Shown here: one piece after another, positions 33,317 through 39,925 of the stretch
Position numbering within the stretch: position 1 is the stretch's first letter
Layout of the letters: each line of letters starts with the position of its first letter
Assembly (NCBI GenBank): GCA_934343805.1
Contig: CAKRIN010000024.1
Span: 1 to 39,925 of the forward strand
Source: an uncultured Lachnospira sp.
Lineage (GTDB): Bacteria > Bacillota > Clostridia > Lachnospirales > Lachnospiraceae
DNA: 39,925 nucleotides
Reading direction: 5' to 3'
The notes under the pieces: model-generated
What the model was told of the DNA's origin: nothing
What the model saw: only the letters and a program-made list of their open reading frames with translations
Databases searched by the model: none
Made by a program: the position numbers and the translations under genes

Positions 33317-35092
33317 TTATACACATTTCAGTATCTCTGAAAATTTCAAAGAGTTGTCGCTAATTATCGTTTCTGCCCTGTTAAGCAGTTCATCCAGTTT
33401 TTCCTTATCATCCAGCTTTTGAACTTCATCATACTGCTCCCGCTGTCTTAACAGCATCGGATAAAATCCTGACCGGTATGCATAATACCAGAAATATTCT
33501 TCATACGGAATTTCCCTGTAATTCCATGGCTTGTCAAACAAGTTATAATGTATCAGTTTTGGACACGATATATATTCTCCGCCTTTATTAGGCATGACAT
33601 TCCACTCCCTGTCCAGATAGCATATATCATCTTTGCACATTGCATTAATATAATCCTGATCAGGTGCAACGCTGTCAAAATGATATCTGTCCAGAAGTTT
33701 TAAGAATCTGGCAGATAATTTATCCTTTCTCATTTTATCCATATTCATAAGAAGAACCCCTGAATTAACATACCTGTCCTTCTGTGTGCCAATCACATTT
33801 TCTATATATTCTGACAAAATAGGATGATTAGCTGCAAATGTATCATTAACGGCGCCAAACATATTCTCCCCAATATCTGTATCAAACAGTTCTTTAATAT
33901 CACCGTTTAACACTGTATCTGCATCAATGTATACTGCCTTATCTATCTCTGGAAATATATCCGCCAGAAATATTCTTAAGTAAATCGTCATAGTAAATAC
34001 ACCCGAATACAGCCTGTTTTCTTTTCTGTCTGTAATCTTATCATTCACTTCTCCTGCCAGCTGGGTCAGCTTATTCCAGACATCCACAAACTGGATATCA
34101 ATATTCTCATATCCATCCAGCACATTAGTTAATTGGATTTTAGTAATATTTTTCACATCATCACACATTACAATTATCCTATAATGCTCTTTTGCCGAAC
34201 AGTTCTCTGCAAGTGACTTAATGCTTACTGCCAGATATGGTGCATACTTTTCATTAACGGAATAAAATACAGGAACAGCTGATTCTCTGATGTATCTTTC
34301 ATAACTTTTGCTGTAATCATCCAGAAGATTATCATATTCGTGAAGATCCAGAACCTGATGCATCTTTTCCACCTCCCATGGCTTAACTGTTATTGTTCTG
34401 ACAACCGGAAATATTCTGAATGTAGTTGTAAAATGCTGAAACACTGTATTGCTGTGCAATCTTCTCTGGTCATTAAATATATGGCTGCACAGATTGATTC
34501 CTGTTGCAAATGTATTAATAGCTGTCTGGTCTGGCATAAACATTTCCTTCTGCCTGCATTGTATCCTGCATTTTTCAAGGAGTCCCATTCTGCATATCTG
34601 CTCAATATTCATCAGCATCACACCCGAATTAATGTACCCATCCCCAAATACCCATCGTCCGTAATAATCAGATACGCCTGCTATTTCGACATTACTCATA
34701 TCCTGATAGTAAAATGTTGTAAAGTCATTTCTGCACAGCACATCCGTATCTAGATAAAGCACTCTGTCCGGTAATCCCGCTTTGTCCGCAAACAATCTGA
34801 GCATGCAGCATGCTGTAAATCTCGTATTCATATTAGCTTTCGGAAGCCAGTCTGTGAATTCCTGTGTTATATCAATCAGCGTGACACTTACATTTTTGTC
34901 TTTCTGGTTCAGTTCTTTCTGGAGAAAATCTGCAAATGTCTTTTCTATTGGTCTGTACAAAGCTGTGTGTCTGCAATAATTTATTGTCAGGATATATATA
35001 TTTATCTGTTCATGCACATTATTTACAACAGACATTGCAGATAACATTATTCCCTTCTGCATCGGCTTATCGCCACAATAAAGTATGTTCAT
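33317..35092 (-). CDS. Double-domain glycosyltransferase family 8 protein
   Basis: 591 aa with two complete GT8 domains in tandem. Domain 1 (about 1-245) has VLYLDTDVLCRND (DxD), DGYINSGVMLMNI and MPDQTAINTF. Domain 2 (about 270-540) has AVYIDADTVLNGD (DxD), DRYVNSGVLLMNM and APDQDYINAMC. Both keep the metal-binding DxD and the NSG motif, so both may be active. GT8 enzymes transfer hexoses from nucleotide sugars with retention, often to lipopolysaccharide-type or lipid acceptors. No signal peptide; cytoplasmic or membrane-associated. GAGGGA precedes the ATG at 35092. Gene order GT8-plsC suggests envelope glycolipid work. Confidence 0.92.
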   Translation of the reverse strand: MNILYCGDKPMQKGIMLSAMSVVNNVHEQINIYILTINYCRHTALYRPIEKTFADFLQKELNQKDKNVSVTLIDITQEFTDWLPKANMNTRFTACCMLRLFADKAGLPDRVLYLDTDVLCRNDFTTFYYQDMSNVEIAGVSDYYGRWVFGDGYINSGVMLMNIEQICRMGLLEKCRIQCRQKEMFMPDQTAINTFATGINLCSHIFNDQRRLHSNTVFQHFTTTFRIFPVVRTITVKPWEVEKMHQVLDLHEYDNLLDDYSKSYERYIRESAVPVFYSVNEKYAPYLAVSIKSLAENCSAKEHYRIIVMCDDVKNITKIQLTNVLDGYENIDIQFVDVWNKLTQLAGEVNDKITDRKENRLYSGVFTMTIYLRIFLADIFPEIDKAVYIDADTVLNGDIKELFDTDIGENMFGAVNDTFAANHPILSEYIENVIGTQKDRYVNSGVLLMNMDKMRKDKLSARFLKLLDRYHFDSVAPDQDYINAMCKDDICYLDREWNVMPNKGGEYISCPKLIHYNLFDKPWNYREIPYEEYFWYYAYRSGFYPMLLRQREQYDEVQKLDDKEKLDELLNRAETIISDNSLKFSEILKCV

Positions 35093-35141
35093 TCCGAAAA
35101 TCCCTCTTTCTATTAAATATCTCTAAACACTGTTCTCTCTA

Positions 35142-35170
35142 TTGATTTTCCCCATTTTCTTAAGTAAAAT
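35142..35170 (+). promoter_or_regulatory. Promoter of the YhgE/Pip operon
   Basis: TTGATT (35142-35147), a 17-base spacer and TAAAAT (35165-35170), about 42 bases before the start codon at 35212. GAGGA precedes that start. Confidence 0.6.
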
Positions 35171-35211
35171 ACATATGACATTAAAACGAAAATATAGAAT
35201 AGAGGAATACT

Positions 35212-37359
35212 ATGATTTTTAAGATTTTCAAAAGAGATTTAAAGGGTCTTAGCCGTAACATTCTGGCACTAGCCATTGCTCTTGGATTATGTCTTATCCC
35301 ATCACTCTATGCATGGTTTAACATATATTCCAACTGGGATCCTTACGCAAACACTGCATCCGTTAAAATTGCTATTGTTTCAGAAGATGAGGGATATTCT
35401 CAATCTGATGATTCAACAATTAATATGGGTGAACAGATTGTTGAGCAGCTTCATTCTAATGACAAGCTTGGATGGAGATTTCCGGAAACAAAGCAGGAAG
35501 CAATGGACAAGCTGTATGCAGGAAAGTATTATGCAGTAATTGTTGTTGGTGAAGATTTCTCCCGCAGCCTGTATGATTTCCTTGATAACGGGCTTAATCC
35601 TCCTACTGTAACTTATTATGAGAATTCCAAAAAGAATGCTGTTGCATCCAAAATAACTGATACCGGCAAAAGCACTCTGCAAAACACCATTAATTCTGAA
35701 TTCATTGATGTATGTGTGAAAACAATAATGCAGGGACTTAATGAAATTGCTGAAAACGACCCTGAGATCATTGAAAAAACTATTGCAGATCTGAAAAGTG
35801 TCTCTGATAACATCAATTCGTATGACACCATGATAGATATGTTTATAAAGAGCAATTCTAATCTTTCTGAAAGTCTTTCATCACTTGAGGCAATTCTTCC
35901 AGAAATCCAGAATGTTCTTTCTGAATCAACAGATGTTGCAGATATCGCCAACAGCACTCTAGATAATGTAACAGATGATATTATGAATAAGATTGATGCT
36001 GAGCTGAAGGCTATGAATGATTTGTCAGACAGTGCAATGCAGTCACTTGATAACGCTATTAAATTATCAATCAGTGATGTAGGGCAGGCTGGTGTTGAGC
36101 TTAATAATGCCAATGAAAAGCTTAAAGAACTTATCGACCAGAACAAAACTCTTGAAGATACCATTGATTCTCTTGGTAACATCCAGGGGGTTGATCCAGC
36201 TGTAATCCAGGCTCTGAAATCAGCTCTTTCATCTGTTAATGCCATGGAGAACATTGCTTACAATCTGGTAAAGCAGTGTGCTGATACACTTACCAATTCA
36301 CCTGAGACTCTTCAGGGCAGATATGAAGTAGTCAAATCTGTTCTTGATCAGTGCCGTGCTGAATTATTAAAGAGCCAGGCTATTATTCAGACAACCGCTA
36401 AAACTAATGTCAGCCTTTTAAAAACCTCTGTCAAGAATGCCGTCACTAGTCTTGCAACAAGCATAAGCAGCGCTGGAAATAGTATCAATGGTATTTCACA
36501 GATGCTTCTTGGCGTAAGTGACATAACTGTTAATGTTAATACTACTCTTGAGAGCACCAAGACATTATTAGATTCCCTCAGCAACAGATTATCTGTTATA
36601 TCTGGTTCTGTAGGCGATATCAGTAATTCATCAACATACAAGCTGGTTATGGATTTCATTAACTCTGATGCAGATTCTATTGCATCATTCTTATCTGAAC
36701 CTGTACAGGTCGAAGAAATCTATGTATATATGCAGACTAATTATGGAACAAGCGTAACTCCTTTCTATACTACCCTGGCTTTGTGGGTTGGTGGAATTGT
36801 ACTCGTTGCTCTTATGAAAGTAAAAGTCGACTATGATGATGACGAGTTCAAAAATGCAACAGAACACCAGAAGTACTTTGGACGTGCCTTACTATTCCTT
36901 GCCATGGGCCAATTACAGGCTCTCGTTGTTGTACTTGGTGATTTATACATATTAAAGATTGACTGCACACATCCATTTATGCTATGGCTTGCTGCAGCAA
37001 TTGCAAGTTTTGTTTTTACATTGTTTATTTATACCCTTGTACTTACATTTGGTGATCTTGGAAAAGCTATTGCCGTTGTAATGATTGTGCTTCAGATTGC
37101 TGGTTCCGGTGGAACATATCCGATTGAACTTTTACCAGAGTTCTTCCAGAACGTTTATCTGTACTTCCCTTTCCCATATGCTATCAATGCTATGCGTGAG
37201 GCTATAAGCGGATTATATCAGTGTGATTATGCTGTATTCCTTGTTAAATTATGCATTTACGCAGTCATTTCTCTTATTCTCGGACTGGGAATAAGAAAAT
37301 CCCTGCTTGAGGTCCGTGAGTTCTTTGAAAGAAGAATGAAGGAAACACATTTTATGTAA
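35212..37359 (+). CDS. YhgE/Pip family membrane protein 1
   Basis: 715 aa. One N-terminal helix followed by LIPSLYAWFNIYSNWDPYA, the YhgE/Pip signature, then a large extracellular region (about 45-510) with long predicted coiled coils rich in Ser, Asn, Leu and Asp, and a C-terminal block of about five or six helices (about 520-695) of ABC-2 permease type, with AGSGGTYPIELLPEFFQN. Known relatives are phage-infection protein Pip of Lactococcus and YhgE; EsaA/YueB of type VII secretion belong to the wider group. Function here is unknown. First gene of a three-gene operon with a second YhgE/Pip protein. Confidence 0.93.
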   Translation: MIFKIFKRDLKGLSRNILALAIALGLCLIPSLYAWFNIYSNWDPYANTASVKIAIVSEDEGYSQSDDSTINMGEQIVEQLHSNDKLGWRFPETKQEAMDKLYAGKYYAVIVVGEDFSRSLYDFLDNGLNPPTVTYYENSKKNAVASKITDTGKSTLQNTINSEFIDVCVKTIMQGLNEIAENDPEIIEKTIADLKSVSDNINSYDTMIDMFIKSNSNLSESLSSLEAILPEIQNVLSESTDVADIANSTLDNVTDDIMNKIDAELKAMNDLSDSAMQSLDNAIKLSISDVGQAGVELNNANEKLKELIDQNKTLEDTIDSLGNIQGVDPAVIQALKSALSSVNAMENIAYNLVKQCADTLTNSPETLQGRYEVVKSVLDQCRAELLKSQAIIQTTAKTNVSLLKTSVKNAVTSLATSISSAGNSINGISQMLLGVSDITVNVNTTLESTKTLLDSLSNRLSVISGSVGDISNSSTYKLVMDFINSDADSIASFLSEPVQVEEIYVYMQTNYGTSVTPFYTTLALWVGGIVLVALMKVKVDYDDDEFKNATEHQKYFGRALLFLAMGQLQALVVVLGDLYILKIDCTHPFMLWLAAAIASFVFTLFIYTLVLTFGDLGKAIAVVMIVLQIAGSGGTYPIELLPEFFQNVYLYFPFPYAINAMREAISGLYQCDYAVFLVKLCIYAVISLILGLGIRKSLLEVREFFERRMKETHFM

Positions 37360-37409
37360 TATGCATAGCAATGAACTCTTTAATAATGTAGAAACTAATG
37401 GAGGTTACT

Positions 37410-37787
37410 ATGTCTAACGAAGATGAGATAAAAGAAAATAGTCAGAATAGTGTTGATATTGACGTAATACTTGAAGAAATAACTGCATTTGCAGAAGGCA
37501 TGCATGTCAAGAACCAGCATAAAAAGAAAATATGTTTAAGATGCATGATGATAATCCCTCTGGTATTTATGGTACTCATGTTTACAATGGATACAGCTAA
37601 AGTAGTATACCTGCTTTTATGGGTTATATCTTTGTTTATCTTCTGCGCATATCTTATAGTAATTGATTATATAGATGATAAACTTACAAGAAAGCTCAAT
37701 GACCTGAATATTGAAATTCAGGAAAAACAGGCTGATGATTCTCTTGCAGAGAATATCAAAGCGTTTTTAAGTGAGGTACAGTTATGA
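37410..37787 (+). CDS. Small two-helix membrane protein between two YhgE/Pip genes
   Basis: 125 aa from ATG 37410 (MSNEDEIKENSQN), GGAGG five bases upstream. An acidic N-terminus (about 1-45) is followed by two adjacent hydrophobic helices (MMIIPLVFMVLMFTM and VVYLLLWVISLFIFCAYLIVI) and a charged C-terminal helix that could form a coiled coil. No family recognised. Its stop overlaps the next start (ATGA at 37784-37787), so it is translationally coupled to the second YhgE/Pip gene and probably works with it. Confidence 0.88.
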   Translation: MSNEDEIKENSQNSVDIDVILEEITAFAEGMHVKNQHKKKICLRCMMIIPLVFMVLMFTMDTAKVVYLLLWVISLFIFCAYLIVIDYIDDKLTRKLNDLNIEIQEKQADDSLAENIKAFLSEVQL

Positions 37788-39529
37788 AAAATATTTTTAA
37801 AATCATTAAGGCTGACCTTAGCCATATAAAAAATAATGTTATTGCATTGTGTGTAATTATCGGACTCACTGTTATTCCTGCTCTTTATTCATGGTTTAAT
37901 ATTCTGTCAAACTGGGATCCTTATGGTCAGGCATCTACCAGCAGAATAAAAGTGGCTGTAGTGTCTGTAGACAAAGGTACTGCTCTTGAAGGTATGGAAT
38001 TAAATGTTGGTGATTCAATTATTGATGCCCTCGAAACTAATGATACGATTGGATGGCAGTTTGTCGATTCAAAAGATGACGCCATTGTAGGTGTATATAG
38101 TGGAGAATATTATGCAGCTCTTGTTGTTCCAGAAGATTTTTCTAAGAATCTTATCAGTTTTCTGAGTGATACTATGGAACATCCACAGCTTCAGTATTAT
38201 TGCAACCAGAAGGCCAATGCTATTGCGCCTAAGATTACTGATAAAGCCAAAACAGCCGTCCAGCAGCAGGTTAACCAGACATTTATTGATACAATTGTTA
38301 CAACTATAGCTGACACAGGTGATTCTGCTATTAAAGATGCTGACAAAGAAAATGGTTCTTTAATGGATGCCATTACAGAAAGACTTGTATCTGCAAGAAC
38401 TACACTTTCAACTTATGATATTATCCTTAATTCGATGATTGCGATAACTGATTTATCATCATCAATAAGTGGTAGCTCCAGCAGTGCTACACCGCAGATA
38501 TATACACAGCTACAACTTCAGCAACAGCAGCTGCTTACGTTACAGGCCCTTGTTGACACCAATTCTGTAGAATCGCTGAATGAATTATCTTCTGCTCTTT
38601 CTTCCCAGATGGCACAGATTCAGAGCATAATGAATTCACTTACAGAACTATATTCGGATATGAACAGGGATGCTGCTGATCTTTCCAGTGCTATCAGCAT
38701 GACTTCCGGCTCTCTTAACCAGACTAAAGAGCTTCTTGCTGACCTTGAGACAAAGCTTGATAATTCTATAGACACTCTGAATACTATATCTGAACAGGAT
38801 ACTTATGGTCTTCTTTCTGAAATGCTGAATGCCAATGCTGATACTTTAGGAGATTTTCTTTCTGCACCTGTTAACATCACCACCGAACAGGTATATGCAG
38901 TTAAAAGTTATGGTACATCAGCATCTCCGTTCTACACCATTCTTGCATTATGGTTTGGAGGACTTATTCTTGTAGCTATTATGCATACACCTGTTCACCC
39001 GGCTCCTGACATTCCTGAGAATGCCAGAAGATATGAGAAATTCTTTGGAAGATACTTCATCTTCTTTGCAGTAGGACAGCTTCAGGCTCTGCTTATTACA
39101 CTTGGCAATCTATTCTATATCGGAATCCAGTGTTACCATCCGTTCCTGTACTGGCTTGCCTGTGCTTTTTCGAGTTTTGTATTTACTTTCTTTATGTACA
39201 GTCTGACTGTAGCGTTTGGTAATATTGGTGAAGCTCTCGGTATCGTTCTCATGGTTATCCAGGTTGCCGGTTCTGGCGGTACTTTCCCTATAGAAGTACT
39301 TCCTAATGCTTACCAGATAATATATAAGTTCCTGCTCTTCCCATATTCTATGGATGCATTAAGAGAATGTATTGCAGGAATGTACAGATATGATTACATT
39401 AAAAACCTTGCATTTCTTTCAATATATATAGTTGTTTCACTTATTATTGGATTGTTCTTACAGAAACCATTTGAAAAGCTGAATCATATGATAGAAAGAA
39501 GCAAGGAGAAGTCGGGGGTAATGCTGTAA
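37784..39529 (+). CDS. YhgE/Pip family membrane protein 2
   Basis: 581 aa. It is clearly related to the first YhgE/Pip protein (VIPALYSWFNILSNWDPYG near the N-terminus; AGSGGTFPIEVLPNAYQI near the C-terminus) but has an extracellular region shorter by roughly 130 residues (about 45-380), rich in Ser, Thr and Gln, including a LQLQQQQLLTLQ stretch. The C-terminal block has the same ABC-2-like helices. Two unequal paralogues in one operon suggest a heteromeric complex. The operon ends in a strong terminator. Confidence 0.93.
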   Translation: MKNIFKIIKADLSHIKNNVIALCVIIGLTVIPALYSWFNILSNWDPYGQASTSRIKVAVVSVDKGTALEGMELNVGDSIIDALETNDTIGWQFVDSKDDAIVGVYSGEYYAALVVPEDFSKNLISFLSDTMEHPQLQYYCNQKANAIAPKITDKAKTAVQQQVNQTFIDTIVTTIADTGDSAIKDADKENGSLMDAITERLVSARTTLSTYDIILNSMIAITDLSSSISGSSSSATPQIYTQLQLQQQQLLTLQALVDTNSVESLNELSSALSSQMAQIQSIMNSLTELYSDMNRDAADLSSAISMTSGSLNQTKELLADLETKLDNSIDTLNTISEQDTYGLLSEMLNANADTLGDFLSAPVNITTEQVYAVKSYGTSASPFYTILALWFGGLILVAIMHTPVHPAPDIPENARRYEKFFGRYFIFFAVGQLQALLITLGNLFYIGIQCYHPFLYWLACAFSSFVFTFFMYSLTVAFGNIGEALGIVLMVIQVAGSGGTFPIEVLPNAYQIIYKFLLFPYSMDALRECIAGMYRYDYIKNLAFLSIYIVVSLIIGLFLQKPFEKLNHMIERSKEKSGVML

Positions 39530-39557
39530 AAGGGAGTGTTCCCCACCCTATAAATTC

Positions 39558-39589
39558 GCCCAGCCGTGTATACGGCTGGGCTTTTCTTT
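39558..39589 (+). terminator. Intrinsic terminator of the YhgE/Pip operon
   Basis: Perfect 10-bp stem GCCCAGCCGT (39558-39567) with ACGGCTGGGC (39572-39581), loop GTAT, followed by TTTTCTTT. Confidence 0.96.
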
Positions 39590-39716
39590 ACTATTGTCTG
39601 CAGTTTACAATTCTTTACCAGGTAAACCCAGTGGGAAGTTTTTTGGGGGGAGAGAAAGTATGTCCTGTGGTAAGCCCTGGGACAAGTCCATGATATTGTT
39701 CAACTATATGGCTATA
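39590..39716. other. Short non-coding stretch after the terminator
   Basis: No gene seen. It holds a 13-bp dyad TTTACC-A-GGTAAA (39614-39626) and a T6G6 run (39639-39650). I assign no function. Confidence 0.4.
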
Positions 39717-39925
39717 ACATACTAAACACACATATATTTTCCATTTAGTACGCTTTTATTCCTCACTTTTCTTCCTCTTTTACTCTCATCTCGCATAATT
39801 ACATACTAATCTGCTTTCTTCTCCTGCTTTAGTACGCTTTTCTACTCATCTTCCTCTTATCCTCTTGACCTCATCTCGCATAATTACATACTAATCTGCT
39901 TTCTTCTCCTGCTTTAGTACGCTTT
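39717..39925. repeat. Tandem array of TACTAAW-N17-TTTAGTA dyads, 84-85 bp period, open at window edge
   Basis: Three dyads with left half-sites at 39720, 39804 and 39889 and right half-sites TTTAGTA at 39744, 39828 and 39913, always 17 bases apart and always within ACA before and CGC after. The second and third lie in a perfect 56-bp direct repeat (39785-39840 and 39870-39925) with an 85-bp period; the linkers between are pyrimidine-rich and partly similar. The last copy ends exactly at the window edge, so the array may continue. Confidence 0.92.

Noticed and set aside
35616..36254. Open frame of 212 codons on the minus strand inside the first YhgE/Pip gene
   Set aside because: Antisense to the coiled-coil region; its Ser/Ile-rich translation is a mirror of that repeat-like composition.
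39717..39925. CRISPR array
   Set aside because: The units have long partly identical linkers with an 84-85 bp period, only three copies, and no cas gene; repeat and spacer sizes do not fit.

Overview
This 39.9 kb window is AT-rich chromosomal DNA from a low-GC Firmicute. The best overall fit is a spore-forming gut clostridium of the Lachnospiraceae (Lachnospira/Roseburia/Eubacterium type). The reasons are strong AGGAGG ribosome binding sites, an alpha/beta-type spore DNA-binding protein, a tig-clpP-clpX-lon-engB block, a DUF4364 gene, a CsoR-controlled copper operon, and paired YhgE/Pip membrane proteins. The family assignment is inference; no 16S or other marker is present. No rRNA, tRNA, CRISPR array, transposase or prophage gene was found.

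Layout. 1-5.9 kb (all minus): a partial membrane protein, a small helical protein, a secreted surface protein with a TGD-type sorting tail, a 12-helix membrane protein ending in a LuxR-type DNA-binding domain, and an NhaC-type antiporter overlapping it. 5.9-11.1 kb (minus): translation and transcription genes prfA, prmC, a DUF1385 membrane protein with a long acidic tail, rpmE and rho. 11.3-13.9 kb (plus): malic enzyme, a TIGR01212 radical SAM protein and a DUF4364 protein, ending at a bidirectional terminator. 13.9-20.3 kb (minus): protein quality control, with tig, clpP, clpX, lon and engB separated by clear intrinsic terminators. 20.4-22.5 kb (minus): a spore SASP, a D-Ala-D-Ala carboxypeptidase and a DJ-1/PfpI protein. 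22.7-23.6 kb (plus): a DegV fatty-acid-binding protein. 23.6-27.5 kb (minus): a likely operon of a membrane GGDEF-like protein, a Nudix hydrolase, an LRR lipoprotein and a lysophospholipase-like hydrolase.

27.5-30.9 kb (minus) is a copper-resistance operon: csoR, a membrane-anchored HMA protein, and a CopA ATPase whose C-terminus is a complete CopZ-like domain with its own internal ribosome binding site. Its promoter carries a CsoR-like dyad exactly in the spacer. 31.4-35.1 kb (minus): a ketopantoate reductase-like protein, a PlsC-type acyltransferase and a double GT8 glycosyltransferase. 35.2-39.5 kb (plus): an operon of two YhgE/Pip proteins around a small two-helix membrane protein.

The most unusual feature is non-coding. 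Seven copies of one dyad, TACTAAW-N17-TTTAGTA (one copy with a single mismatch), sit only in the two gene-free gaps longer than 300 bp (30.93-31.40 kb and 39.53 kb to the right edge). The 17-base spacing is constant although the central sequences differ, and at the right edge the copies lie in an 84-85 bp tandem array that runs up to the window end.
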